From assembly GCF_011947365.2 (NCBI RefSeq), contig NZ_JAAVSH020000001.1, forward strand, positions 2,992,382 to 3,056,381: a DNA stretch of 64,000 nt, in the 5' to 3' direction. This DNA is from an endosymbiont of Lamellibrachia barhami. GTDB taxonomy: Bacteria; Pseudomonadota; Gammaproteobacteria; Chromatiales; Chromatiaceae. Below the pieces are notes generated by a model, which saw only the letters and a list, made by a program, of their open reading frames with translations, was not told the origin of the DNA and ran no database searches. A program made the translations under genes and the position numbers. Of the stretch, positions 35,535-46,328 are shown piece after piece (positions within the stretch are counted from its first letter, which is position 1; every line of letters begins with the position of its first letter).

Positions 35535-37173
35535 CTGCTTCTTCGTCGCTTTATCCAGCGTTGCTGCGGCGCTGGAGAAACCCTCTGCTGCGGCCATCGC
35601 CAGCGCCCATCCTTTGGCTACAGAGGCGGGACATCGCATACTCGATGCCGGTGGCAACGCCTTCGATGCAGCCGTGGCGGTGAGCGCTGTGCTGGCAGTG
35701 GTGGAACCTTACAGCTCCGGTATTGGTGGTGGTGGCTTTTGGCTGCTGCATCGGGCCAGGGACGGCTTCGAGGTCATGGTGGATGGACGTGAGCGGGCGC
35801 CGTTTGCCGCCCATCGTGATCTCTATCTCAATGAGTCCGGCAAGGTGAAACCGGGCCTCTCCATCAACGGCCCTCTGGCAGGCGGCATCCCCGGTGAACC
35901 GGCAGCGCTGGTGCATATCGCTGAAAAGTATGGCCGTTTGCTCCTCAAGACCTCTCTGGCTCCGGCGGTTCGGTTGGCGCGTGATGGCTTTCCGGTGGAT
36001 GACTATTATCTGCGTATGGCGGGGTGGCGGCTCAAGGCATTACGCCAAGGCGGTGATGCCAAGAACATCTTTCTCAACGCCGGTGAATTGCCTGCTGCAG
36101 ACGCCTTGTTGCGCCAGCCCGATCTGTCACGAACCTTGACTGCGCTGGCTGAGAAAGGACGGGAGGGTTTTTATCAGGGCGAAGTGGCATCCCGGCTGGT
36201 GGAGGGTGTCAGACAGGCCGGCGGGATCTGGACCCTGAAGGATCTGCAGGAGTACCGGATTGTTGAGCGGGAGCCGGTTCGGGGTGAATATCGGGGGTTG
36301 AAGATCACCAGTGCCGCTCTCCCCTCTTCCGGCGGTATCGTGCTGGTAAGCATGTTGAACATGCTGCAGGGATTGGGGCTGGAGTCAGCGGATGAGGCAA
36401 CCCGAATCCATCTCATTATTGAGACGATGCGCCGCGCCTACCGTGACCGTGCCGACTACATGGGCGACCCGGATTTTGTGGATATCCCGGTCGGGGCCTT
36501 GATCCACCCCTGGTATGCGGCCGGGCTGGCGCGGGACATCCAACGCGACCGGGCAACTCCCAGCGTCGGTAATATCGGTGGTTCCGGTGAAGGCCGGGAT
36601 ACCACGCATTTCTCTATCCTCGACCGGGAGGGTAATCGGGTTTCGGCGACCTTGAGTATCAACTATCCTTTTGGCTCCGGCTTCATCCCACCGGGAACCG
36701 GTGTGTTGCTCAATGATGAGATGGATGATTTTTCAGCCCGGCCAGGGATGCCCAATGTCTACGGGCTGGTGGGGGGTGAAGCGAACGCCATCGCTCCGGG
36801 CAAGCGGATGCTCTCCAGTATGTCACCCACTTTTGTTGCAAGTGAGGAGGGGGTGGCGATACTCGGCACGCCGGGCGGGAGCCGCATCATCACCATGCTG
36901 TTGCTCGGAATTTTGGAGATTGCCGATGGAAAGGGACCGCAGGCGTGGGTGGATCGGCCGCGTTTTCACCACCAGTATCTGCCGGATCAGGTGCAGTTCG
37001 AACCCGGGGCGCTGGAAAATGGGGTGCGCACCAAGCTGTCTGCGATGGGTCATTCGCTGAAACCCCTGGATTCGTCCTATGGGAATATGCAAGCGGTCTA
37101 CTGGAACCGCCGCAGTGGCGAGGTGACGGCGGCGAGCGATAGTCGAGGCATCGGTGAGGCGCAGGTGCGTTGA
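35518..37173 (+). CDS. ggt: Gamma-glutamyltransferase
   Basis: A 551-residue periplasmic enzyme if started at the TTG at 35518, giving MRSLFFCFFVALSSVAAA as a clean signal peptide. A GTG at 35476 would overlap the ferredoxin gene and add 14 charged residues. The large-subunit part has GGNAFDAAVAVSAVLAVVEP and SGIGGGGFWLLH. The autoprocessing and catalytic threonine is in GRDTTHFSILD. Near the end SSMSPTF and GTPGGSRIITM are present. It cleaves glutathione and other gamma-glutamyl compounds. Its start region contains the ferredoxin terminator, so it needs its own promoter or read-through. Confidence 0.92.
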   Translation: MRSLFFCFFVALSSVAAALEKPSAAAIASAHPLATEAGHRILDAGGNAFDAAVAVSAVLAVVEPYSSGIGGGGFWLLHRARDGFEVMVDGRERAPFAAHRDLYLNESGKVKPGLSINGPLAGGIPGEPAALVHIAEKYGRLLLKTSLAPAVRLARDGFPVDDYYLRMAGWRLKALRQGGDAKNIFLNAGELPAADALLRQPDLSRTLTALAEKGREGFYQGEVASRLVEGVRQAGGIWTLKDLQEYRIVEREPVRGEYRGLKITSAALPSSGGIVLVSMLNMLQGLGLESADEATRIHLIIETMRRAYRDRADYMGDPDFVDIPVGALIHPWYAAGLARDIQRDRATPSVGNIGGSGEGRDTTHFSILDREGNRVSATLSINYPFGSGFIPPGTGVLLNDEMDDFSARPGMPNVYGLVGGEANAIAPGKRMLSSMSPTFVASEEGVAILGTPGGSRIITMLLLGILEIADGKGPQAWVDRPRFHHQYLPDQVQFEPGALENGVRTKLSAMGHSLKPLDSSYGNMQAVYWNRRSGEVTAASDSRGIGEAQVR

Positions 37174-37411
37174 TACCAAGCCATTCAGACTCACCAGTAT
37201 CCCTCCACGATCAGGTCGTGAGTTTCGCGGCGGGGTGCTGCTCCTGCGCTCTGGTCGGGTATTGTTGGTGATAAGTAATCCATTTGTTGACTATCAACGG
37301 GTAAATTGCCCAAATATAGGGATTTCCCATTGAATTTAGAGAGAAAATAGCCCAAGCTCAGGCTGTAAACCTATTCAAAAGATTATTCCACGGAAACGAG
37401 AGATCAAGAGA

Positions 37412-37711
37412 ATGAAGAAAACCACCACGATGATGAAAGCTGCTGCTCTGATTCTGACTCTGGGACTGGTTGCCGGTTGCGCAACCACTGCTGATGTTCA
37501 GTCGGCGCGTGATGCTGCTGCCAGGGCACAGGAGACCGCCGATGCCGCTATGAAGGCAGCTCGTGCTGCGGAGCTCGATGCCGCTTCTGCCCAAGGTTCT
37601 GCTGATGCTGCCATGAACAAGGCCGACGACGCCACCGCTGCTGCGAAAGAGTGCAACGAGCGTTGCAGTCGCATGTCAGAGAAGGGCATGGCCGACGCAA
37701 TGGCCAAGTAA
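37412..37711 (+). CDS. Alanine-rich Lpp-like outer-membrane lipoprotein
   Basis: A 99-residue lipoprotein. The signal peptide ends in the lipobox LVAGC (Cys at about residue 24). The mature part is an Ala-rich coiled coil in heptads (RDAAARAQETADAAMKAA), as in alanine-zipper proteins of the Lpp/OprI type. The C-terminal segment has a Cys pair (CNERC). It lacks the terminal Lys-Tyr/Arg-Lys typical of Lpp but ends in Lys (AMAK). It is probably a small structural outer-membrane lipoprotein and lies convergent to an L,D-transpeptidase, the enzyme class that links Lpp to peptidoglycan. Confidence 0.85.
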   Translation: MKKTTTMMKAAALILTLGLVAGCATTADVQSARDAAARAQETADAAMKAARAAELDAASAQGSADAAMNKADDATAAAKECNERCSRMSEKGMADAMAK

Positions 37712-37761
37712 GCAGTTCGTTTTCGGACAGCTTCTCTGGAGCCGCAGGGTTGCAGAGTAAA

Positions 37762-37796
37762 AAACCCGGCTGGAGTGATCCAGGCCGGGTTTTTTG
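37762..37796. terminator. Shared terminator between lipoprotein and L,D-transpeptidase
   Basis: AACCCGGC-TGGA and TCCA-GGCCGGGTT form a long stem with a 4-base loop, flanked by A and T runs on either side. It serves the two convergent genes. Confidence 0.88.
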
Positions 37797-38705
37797 TTAT
37801 TCCTCCCAGAGAGTGAGTTCTTTGGGAATGCCGTTTTGCTGCCCCCCGATCTCCTGCAACTCCTTCCAATCGGGCTTTCTTGAATCCTGACCGAGTTTAT
37901 TGAGCATGGCGGCGACCAGGCCGGTGAAGTTTTGCCCCTTTTCCCCAAGCTCTTCACTTAGGGGCGGATAGACCTGTAAGAACAGTTTGCCATTCAACCA
38001 GCCCGCCTTGTAAGGCTGGTTGATAATGCGTACCGGCGTGCCTTTGGGAACTTCGGAGAAAAAGCTGGATATATCTTCAGGGTAGAGCCTTATGCAGCCG
38101 TGGCTGATCCGCAGACCCACGCCGTAGGGTTTATTGGTGCCGTGTAAGAGATAACCGGGCATGCCCAGGTAGAGGGCGTAACCGCCGAGGGGGTTGTCCG
38201 GACCGGGAGGGACGACCGGTGGCAGCGGATCGCCCTTCTCTTCATGTTCCTGGAGTATCGATTCCGGCACCACCCATGCCGGATCCTTCTTTTTCCTGAT
38301 GATGCGGGTGTCGCCGGTTGGTGTGTTCCAACCCTCGCGGCCTATGCCCAGAGGAAAAGTCATCACCTCATTTCGTGCTTTGGGATAGTAGTAGAGCCGC
38401 ATCTCAGCCAGGTTGATGACTACGCCGATACGGGATCCGGGGGGCAGGATATATTGCTGTGGAACCAGGATTTGGCTCCCCTCTTTCGGTAGCCAAGGGT
38501 CGATCTTCGGGTTGGCAATCCTGATCTGGCGGAAGCCAAGGTCATAATTTCGGGCGATATCAGACAAGGTGTCTTCATACCTGGCCTCCAGTTCGATCAC
38601 CTCGCCCACGATGTCATCGCCGTTTTCCGGTAACGGCAGCGTCAGGGAAAAGACCAAGCCAGGATAGTGCAGAAGGGCTGTGAGCAACAGTAGGAATCGG
38701 GTCAT
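37797..38705 (-). CDS. L,D-transpeptidase (YkuD family) with LysM-like repeat
   Basis: A 302-residue periplasmic protein with an N-terminal signal peptide. Residues 35-85 resemble a LysM motif (EARYEDTLSDIARNYDLGFR...IANPKID). The YkuD domain follows, with HGTNKPYGVG and the catalytic SHGCIRL (Cys near residue 206). The order matches ErfK/YbiS enzymes, which make L,D-cross-links or attach lipoproteins to peptidoglycan. It is convergent with the alanine-zipper lipoprotein gene, which could be its substrate (inference). Confidence 0.92.
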   Translation of the reverse strand: MTRFLLLLTALLHYPGLVFSLTLPLPENGDDIVGEVIELEARYEDTLSDIARNYDLGFRQIRIANPKIDPWLPKEGSQILVPQQYILPPGSRIGVVINLAEMRLYYYPKARNEVMTFPLGIGREGWNTPTGDTRIIRKKKDPAWVVPESILQEHEEKGDPLPPVVPPGPDNPLGGYALYLGMPGYLLHGTNKPYGVGLRISHGCIRLYPEDISSFFSEVPKGTPVRIINQPYKAGWLNGKLFLQVYPPLSEELGEKGQNFTGLVAAMLNKLGQDSRKPDWKELQEIGGQQNGIPKELTLWEE

Positions 38706-38846
38706 TTTCAGTTGTCGAATGACGATGATGAATTCGGTTTGGTGCTATTCTACCCGAGATATATCGGTATTGGATCAGACGGGGTAGTTTCTGTATAAAA
38801 TATCCATGTATCGATAAGAACCAAAATTGACGGGAGGATCGCCAGG

Positions 38847-40976
38847 ATGCGTCCATGGATTGGTTTGGTATTCGGATTACTGCTGTTGAACCCCCTCTCG
38901 CTATTGGCCGAGAAGGATCATTCCCAAGCGTTGAGAATCGGCTACCGGCTGGATAGTGCGCCGGTGCAGTTCCGTAATGAGCGGGGCGAGGCTGATGGCG
39001 CGCTCATCGATCTCTGGCGTCTCTGGTCCGCTGAATCGGGTGTGCCCGTGCGGTTTGTCGGTGGTTACAATAAAGCGACGCAGGAGATGCTGGTCTCTGG
39101 CCAGATTGATGTGCTCGCCGGTCTGTTCGAGAGCAGCAAGCGGGCCGAACTGATGGATTTTTCCACGCCGATCCTCAGCAGTCCTTACTACCTGTTTTAC
39201 TCTCCGGTTCTGGGTCACCTGCAGAGCATTGATGACCTGAAGGGGCTCCCGGTCGGGGTGACCCGGGGCAGCTTTCATGAACAATATCTGCGGGAGCACT
39301 ATCCCGCGCTGACACTGAACCTCTACGATGGCTATCAGGATCTTTTCACGGCGGTGCTTGAGCAGAATGTTCGGGCTTTCGTTACTCAGCCGAGTTACCT
39401 GCAGCGCTATCTGAAGAAAATTGATTCGCCGGTAATGTTCGGCAGACTGCGTCAACCGCTCTATATCCGTGCCTACAAGGCGGCGGTGGCGAAGGGTGAT
39501 GTGACTCTGCTGGAGTCGGCCAACCGCTACCTCGATGAACTGCAGATTGAGGACCGCGCCGCCATTAGTCAGCGCTGGTTTGGTGTCACCGATCCTGCAG
39601 CGGATCAACCGGCAGGACTTGATTTCACTGCGCAGGAGCAGACCTGGTTGTCGGCTCACCCGAACATTCCGATCCTTGTGGATGGTGACTGGCCGCCGGT
39701 CGATTTTCTCGATGACGCGGGACGTCATCAGGGCATCGCTGCTGATTATATTCGGCGCATTGGTGAATTGCTGGGAGTGACCTTCGAGATCCAGGTGGAA
39801 GCCGATTTCAAGGTCATGCTGGAGAGCGTCAAAAACGGCCGCGCCAAGATTGCCGCCAGCATCGTCAATACTCCGGAACGGGCGCGCGATCTCGATTTCA
39901 GCGCCCCCTTTTTCGAAATCCTCAAAGTTATAGTGACCCGCAGTGAAAGTGCAGGTATCCACAATCTTGCAGATCTTGCCGGCAAGACAGTGGTGGTCGA
40001 GGATGGCGTCTTCACCATGCGGCAGTTGCAGCAGAATCATCCACAAATCCAGCTCAAGCCGGTGCCGACCACGGCAGATGCCCTGAGAGCGGTCTCCTGG
40101 GGGAATGCTGACGCCTACATTGGGAATCGCGCGGCGGCCCAGTGGCTGATACAGCAGGAGCAGCTGCTGAATCTGGTCTATCGGGGGGACGGCGAAACCG
40201 GTCCTGCAGGTCTGAGTTTCGCCGTCCACCGCGAACCGGAATGGGCGCCACTCTCCGGCCTCATCGACAAGGCGCTGGCCGCCATTAGCGTTGATGAAAA
40301 GCAGCAGATCATGCAGAAGTGGCTGGGGGTGAAGGCAGAAATTAAAGTGCCTGCACGGCAGCTAAATCTGACTCAGCAGGAAAAACAGTGGCTGGACGAG
40401 CATCCCAAGATTCGCCTCGGCATCGATTCCGCCTGGCCGCCGATTGAAATGATGGATGACAAGGGTCAACATCAAGGCATCACTGCGGACTATATGAAAA
40501 TATTTGCTGAGAGCCTCGGTCTGGATGTTTCGGTCTCCCCTGAATTGAACTGGTTTCAAGTACTGGAAAGAGCAAAACGCCTTGAAATCGATCTGCTGCC
40601 CGCTCTTGTGGAGACAGAGGCTCGTCGGGAGTATCTGAATTTCACCGAACCCTATCTTGATTTTTCCTTTGTCATATTCGACCGTGAACGGGCGCCGTTC
40701 GTTGGGGGGTTGGAAGACAGCTCTTTAACTTTGACATCACCAGCGGCGTACCGAGACATACTCAGATTGCGGTTTGGTAATTGTCCACGGAGATACCGCC
40801 TGACCGCTTTCTCGTATCACGATGCAGCGCCAATACATATAGAGGTCGCTGTAGTTATCCACATCCGCAGGCTCTCAGCCTTCTTGAAGAACTCAGTCAG
40901 ATCACTGGCCACCTGGCGGCGGACTTCGGGACGATCTCGATTTCGCTTCCCCTTTTCCGGAAATCCTCAAAGTTAA
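38847..40976 (+). pseudogene. Hybrid sensor kinase, N-terminal part cut by a duplication
   Basis: The frame encodes a signal peptide, a first periplasmic solute-binding domain (about residues 29-245), a second (about 255-485) and the first two thirds of a third. It leaves homology at 40719 and ends in a 85-residue nonsense tail. The sensor layout is that of BvgS/EvgS-type kinases. From 40311 the same sequence restarts at 41355. The intact gene was therefore probably 38847-40310 joined to 41355-44869. As it stands the product would be a secreted or periplasmic binding-domain fragment without kinase. Mis-assembly of a repeat is an alternative. Confidence 0.8.
40311..40718 (+). repeat. 408-bp direct repeat, first copy
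   Basis: It matches 41355-41762 without gaps and with only a handful of mismatches, some of them silent (for example CATCCC against CATCCT). It encodes the start of the third solute-binding domain of the sensor kinase. Confidence 0.9.
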
Positions 40977-41354
40977 AGTGACCCACCGGTAAAGTGCAGG
41001 TATCACAAATCTTGCAGATCTTGCCGGCCAGTGGTGAGTCGGGATGGCGTCTTCACCATGCGGCAGTTGCAGCAGAATCATCCACAAATCCAGCTCGAAG
41101 CCGGTGTGCCGACCACGGCAGATGCTGAAAGCGGTCTCCTGGGGAATGCGGCGCCTACATTGGGAATCAGCGCGGCGGCCAGTGGCTGATACAGCAGGAA
41201 CGCTTCTGCTGAATCTGGTCTATCGGGGGACGGCTTGAAACCGGTCCTGCAGGGTGCAAGTTTCGCCGTCACCGCGAACCGAATGGGCGCCACTCTCGGC
41301 CTCATCGACGAGCGCTGGCCACCATTAGCGTTGATGAAAAGCAGCAAGATCTGC
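40719..41354 (+). other. Foreign insert plus indel-ridden copy of kinase sequence
   Basis: Positions 40719-40925 have no counterpart in the kinase and no recognisable gene. From 40926 the sequence follows 39889-40310, but with many single-base insertions and deletions. Together with the clean copy that follows, it forms a duplicated unit of about 830 bp. The high indel density is unlike its neighbours. Confidence 0.75.
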
Positions 41355-41762
41355 ATGCAGAAGTGGCTGGGGGTGAAGGCAGAAATTAAAGTGCCTGCAC
41401 GGCAGCTGAATCTGACTCAGCAGGAAAAACAGTGGCTGGACGAACATCCTAAGATTCGCCTCGGCATCGATTCCGCCTGGCCGCCGATTGAAATGATGGA
41501 TGACAAGGGCCAACATCAAGGCATCACTGCGGACTATATGAAAATATTTGGCGAGAGCCTTGGTCTGGATGTTTCGGTCTTCCCTGAATTGAACTGGTTT
41601 CAAGTACTGGAAAGAGCAAAACGCCTTGAAATCGATCTGCTGCCCGCTCTTGTGGAGACAGAGGCTCGTCGGGAGTATCTGAATTTCACCGAACCCTATC
41701 TTGATTTTTCCTTTGTCATATTCGACCGTGAACGGGCGCCGTTCGTTGGGGGGTTGGAAGAC
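41355..41762 (+). repeat. 408-bp direct repeat, second copy
   Basis: The partner of 40311-40718. Here the sequence continues properly into the kinase (LVGKRVAVERGYVTQEYL), so this copy lies in the true downstream context. Confidence 0.9.
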
Positions 41763-44700
41763 TTGGTGGGAAAACGAGTTGCCGTGGAACGGGGTTATGT
41801 GACCCAGGAGTATCTCGAACGGGATTATCCGCAGCTACAACTGGTATTGGTGGAAAATACCCAGGCGGGCTTGGAAAGTCTCTCTCTCGGGCAGGTCGAT
41901 GCCTATGTCGGCAACCTGGCGGTGGGCAGTTTTATCATCAATCGTGAAGGACTGGGCAACATCAAGGTAGCGGCGCCGACGCCCTACGATTACGCGCTCA
42001 GTATCGGTGTGCGCAAGGATTGGCCGGAACTGGTGCCGATTCTGCAGAAGGTGCTGGATAGTCTGACGCCTGAGGAACGTACGGCAATACGGCAGAAATG
42101 GCTCTCTATTCGTTATGAGCTGCAGGTTGACTACACGCTGTTGTGGCAAGTGATAGCTGTTGCTGTCGTGATGCTTGCGTTTGTCCTGCTCTGGCTATTT
42201 CAGGCGCGAAGACGGCAACGAATACTGCAGCGTAGCGAAGAGCAGTTAAAAACGATCCTCAATACCATTCCCCTGGCGATCGTGGTCAGTGATTTGAAGG
42301 GCAGGATCCTGGTCGCCAATCCCCACTCTTCCTCTGAGATTGAAACGGATGGTCGCAGCCTGGTGGGCCGTAACATGGCCGAGTTCTATCTGCATGCTGA
42401 AGATCGGGATTCAGTGATCGCAGAGATCAGGGAACATGGCCGTATCCTGGGGCGGAATCTGCGTTTCCGTACGGATAAGGGTCACATCATAGACGGGCTG
42501 CTCTCGGCCATACCGATCCGTTTTGGCGACAGGATTGCCAACCTCGGCATCCTGGTCAATCTCACTGAGCGGGTGAAGATGGAGCGAGAGTTGGCTGAGG
42601 CAAAAAAACAGGCCGAAGTGGCGAGTCGATTCAAGAGTGATTTTCTCGCCAACATGAGCCACGAGATCCGCACCCCCATGAATGCCATCATCGGTATGAG
42701 CCACTTGACCCTGCAGACCGACCTCACCGCAAAACAGTTCGATTATGTGGAGAAGATACGTTTTTCTGCCCACAATCTGCTCGGCATCATCAACGACATC
42801 CTTGATTTCTCCAAGATCGAGGCGGGCAAACTGGATATCGAAGAGACCAACTTCAATCTGGATGATGTGCTGGAGAATCTTGCCGGCATGGTCAATATGA
42901 AAGCCGAAGAGAAGGGGCTGGAGATACTCTTCAAAAGGGATGTCACAGCGCCCAGCGCCCTTATTGGAGACCCACTGCGATTGGGGCAGATTCTGCTGAA
43001 TCTGGTGTAAAACGCAATCAAGTTCACCCGTCAGGGAGAGGTGATTGTCGGCGTGGAACTGGTGAAGCAACACCGCAAACATCTGCGGCTGAGATTCTCC
43101 GTTACCGATACAGGCATAGGTATAGATGAGGAACGCATTCCTCATCTGTTTGATGCCTTTGTGCAGGCGGACAGTTCAACCACTCGGGAGCATGGAGGCA
43201 CTGGCCTGGGGTTGAGCATCTGCCGGCAGCTGGTTGGTCTGATGGGGGGCGATATCTCTGTCGAGAGCAAGGTGGATGCAGGTAGCCGATTCCAGTTCAT
43301 ACTCGATTTTGGTCGCCAGGAGGGAGTTTCAAGCCGGTTATTTGAACCCGACCCGGATCTGCGCAACATGCGGGTTTTGCTGGTGGATGACAACCCGGCG
43401 GCACAGAATATCCTGCGGGAGATGCTGGCCTCGTTCTCATTCGACGTGGATGTCGTGGGATCGGCAGCGGCGGCCTATGAGAGACTGCTGGAAGCCGGTG
43501 CACGGGAGTTGCCGGAGCCGCTCCCATACGATCTCGTGGTGATGGATTGGCGAATGCCGGAAATCAATGGCATCGATGCGACGCGTCATATAAAAAATCA
43601 TCTGGAGTTGATAGAGCAGCCGCGTTTTATCCTGATTACCGCCTTTGGGCGGGAAGAGGTGTTGCAGCAAGCGGAAATGATCGGCTTCGATGGCGTGCTG
43701 ATCAAACCCATCAACCCCTCCACGTTTTTCGACACCATTGTGTCGGTATTTCGCAATGAGCGGGGGGGCTGCGCGTCAGATCTTCGATTGCATCTGAGGT
43801 CAAACGACTCAAAGGCAAGGTGCTGCTGGTAGAGGACAACAGCATCAATCAGCAGGTGGCGAGGGAATTGCTGGAGAGTTTTGGACTGCTGGTGGTGATT
43901 GCTGAAGATGGTGCGGTTGCTGTTCAGCAGGTGCAGGAGACGGATTTTGATTTGGTTTTTATGGATGTGCAGATGCCTGTGATGGATGGATATGCGGCGA
44001 CCAGCGCCATCCGTGCCAAGCCGGAGTTCGAGAAATTACCGATCATTGCCATGACAGCCCATGCAATGGTTGGGGATCGCGAACGTTGTCTGGCGGCAGG
44101 CATGGATGACTATCTGTCGAAGCCGATCAATCCGGAAGCGCTGTTTGCGATGCTAAAGCGATGGCTCGATGGTGAGGTTCAGCAGCAACAGGAAATGTTC
44201 TCTGACGGTGCTGACGAGGGTATCACCCTACCCGAGCAGCTGCCGGGTATCGAGCTGGCGTGGGGGCTGCAACGGGTAGGCGGAAATCGTGTTTTATACA
44301 TCAAACTCCTGGGAGATTTTCAGCGCAAGTACCAGCGATGTTGCAAAGTATTGACTGACTATCTGGAGGCTGGGGACACAGTCTCCTCCAGACGCTATGT
44401 CCATACCCTTCAGGGGGTTGCAGGCAATATCGGCGCCAAAGAGTTGCAGGGGGCGGCAAGGAAGCTGGAAGAGTCGATTCGACAGGATGACATTCAGCAT
44501 CAACCACCACTCATTGAACAGTTGTGTGAGTCCGCCAATACGGTTTTTGAAGGGTTGGCTTCTTGCGTGAGTCAGTGGGAGAAGGCGGGGCAGGAGATTG
44601 AGGCCGGGCAGGAAAAAGGATTTATCTCCATCTCAGAGATAGGGGGTATACTGCGGAAAATGTTCCGTCTGCTGCAAGAGGGGGATTCGGAAGCGGGTCT

Positions 44701-44869
44701 GTTGTTGCAGCCAATGGCAGCCTTTGCCCGCACAGAGCCGGAGATAGCGAGACAGATCGATTCACTGCGCGGGCAGATCGATGACTATGAATTCGATGAG
44801 GCACTGGTTACCTTGAACCAGATCGCTGGATGGTTGGAGATCCCTTTACACAGAGAGCGAGTAGAGTGA
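41355..44869 (+). pseudogene. Hybrid histidine kinase, C-terminal part with two frame breaks
   Basis: In order: the third solute-binding domain, a membrane helix (about 42142-42205), a PAS domain, HisKA with the phospho-accepting His in MSHEIRTPMNAIIG (42660), HATPase, two receiver domains (VVMDWRMPEINGID and VFMDVQMPVMDGYA) and an Hpt domain (YVHTLQGVAG). A repeat copy covers 41355-41762. A TAA at 43008 replaces one codon in LLNLV*NAIKFT. At 43762-43768 a run of seven G is one base out of frame before the second receiver; eight G would restore it. The end overlaps the HD-GYP gene as GTGA. Without these three lesions this would be a standard BvgS-like multistep phosphorelay kinase. Confidence 0.85.
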
Positions 44870-45981
44870 GTGAGTCAAAACCCAGAATTCTGATCGTTGA
44901 CGACGAGAGTTTCTACCTCGATGTGCTGGTAAACCTGTTGAATGGAGAGTATCGGCTCTCGATTGCCAAAGATGGTGAGCAGGCGCTGAAACGGGCTGGC
45001 AGCGCCACTCCCCCCGATCTTATTTTGCTCGATGTACTCATGCCGCAGATGGACGGTTACGAGGTCTGCCACCGCCTCAAGGCTGACGAACGAACGGCCA
45101 ACATCCCAGTGGTCTTTCTTACCGTAAAAGGTGAGGTGGATGACGAGATCCGGGGGTTCGAGCTGGGCGCTGTGGATTACATCACCAAGCCTATGAGTCC
45201 GCCGATCGTGCGCTCAAGGGTCAAGACCCATCTGGCACTCGCCCAAGCGCGTCATGTGCTGGAGAATCAAAACCAGGTGTTGGAACAGCGTATCCGCGAA
45301 CGCACCATGGAGATCTCCCGAACCCAGGATGTGGCTATCTTCTGCATGGCCTCCCTGGCGGAGACACGGGACAACGAAACAGGCAACCACATTCGTCGTA
45401 CCCAGCACTATATACGACTGCTTTCAGAGTATCTCAAGGATCATCCCAGATTTCGGGCGCATCTCAATGACGCGACCATTGACCTGCTGTTCAAGTCGGC
45501 GCCATTGCACGATATCGGTAAGGTCGGTGTGCCGGACCGGATTCTGCTCAAGCCCACCTCGCTCGATCCCGATGAGTGGGAGGAGATGAAGCGCCACTCC
45601 CAATATGGCTATGACGCCCTGTTACGGGCCGAAGAGGAGTTGGGCAGTTCCAGCTTTCTGCGGGTGGCCAGAGAGATTGCGCTGACACATCATGAACATT
45701 GGGACGGCAGTGGTTATCCGGCAGGGTTGCGAGGGGATGATATTCCGGTGGCTGGACGCCTTATGGCGCTGGCGGATGTCTACGATGCGCTGATCAGTCG
45801 CCGGATATATAAAGCGCCATATTCCCATGAGTCTGCGGTGGAAATCATTCTGCAGGAGCGTGGCGCCCATTTCGATCCAGCGGCGGTGGATGCGTTTGAA
45901 CATCTGCAGGATGAGTTTCAACGGATAGCGCAGGAGTTTTCCGATCGGGAGTCGAGAGTGTTTCCCCCGGCATCGCAATAG
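44866..45981 (+). CDS. Response regulator with HD-GYP domain
   Basis: A 371-residue protein from the GTG at 44866, which overlaps the kinase stop (GTGA). The upstream ATG at 44830 lies deeper in the kinase gene. Residues 1-120 form a receiver with the acidic pair in LIVDDES and the phospho-Asp in LILLDVLMPQMDGYE. A helical linker follows. The HD-GYP domain has APLHDIGKVGVPD, HHEHWDGSGYP and ADVYDAL. This class hydrolyses cyclic di-GMP. Coupling to the sensor kinase suggests one signalling pair lowering c-di-GMP, next to the chemotaxis genes. Confidence 0.93.
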   Translation: MSESKPRILIVDDESFYLDVLVNLLNGEYRLSIAKDGEQALKRAGSATPPDLILLDVLMPQMDGYEVCHRLKADERTANIPVVFLTVKGEVDDEIRGFELGAVDYITKPMSPPIVRSRVKTHLALAQARHVLENQNQVLEQRIRERTMEISRTQDVAIFCMASLAETRDNETGNHIRRTQHYIRLLSEYLKDHPRFRAHLNDATIDLLFKSAPLHDIGKVGVPDRILLKPTSLDPDEWEEMKRHSQYGYDALLRAEEELGSSSFLRVAREIALTHHEHWDGSGYPAGLRGDDIPVAGRLMALADVYDALISRRIYKAPYSHESAVEIILQERGAHFDPAAVDAFEHLQDEFQRIAQEFSDRESRVFPPASQ

Positions 45982-45993
45982 AAACTGTAGAAG

Positions 45994-46074
45994 GCTGGTT
46001 CAAGCGCAGCGGAACCGGCAATCCTAAATACTCTGCCAAATCCTGAATGCCCGATCCGCTCCGCTTGATCCGGC
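45994..46074. repeat. REP-like hairpin pair
   Basis: Two 26-bp elements at 45994-46019 and 46049-46074 in opposite orientation, of the same family as 33921-34000. They lie just after the HD-GYP stop. The rest of the 347-bp gap up to cheY has no gene. A C9 run lies at about 46104-46112, and a weak sigma-28-like pair (TAAA at 46274, CCCGGAAA at 46293) precedes cheY. Confidence 0.75.
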
Positions 46075-46328
46075 CTGCGTCTGACATGTGCTAAAAAGCC
46101 AGCCCCCCCCCGGATTCTTTCCCCTTCCTTCGAAGGACGCAGCGAGCCGTTTTCGTCCACCGGCAGCTGAAAAAACTTTTCAATATCCTCCTAAAGAAAG
46201 ATCTTCCCAGGCCGATAGCCTGCATGAACCCAAGGTGTTGCCGGGACGGATTTCTGTCCTAAATTGCCGGAAATAAAGGTAATTCAAGGTAACCCGGAAA
46301 ATTTTTATGCCTATCCAGGAGAAACAGC

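Noticed and set aside
40719..40925. Insert as a recognisable IS element
   Set aside because: It has no terminal inverted repeats, target duplication or transposase frame. Its origin is unknown.
46100..46115. C9 run as a phase-variation tract
   Set aside because: It lies between genes, far from a start codon or promoter element, so no switching role is evident.
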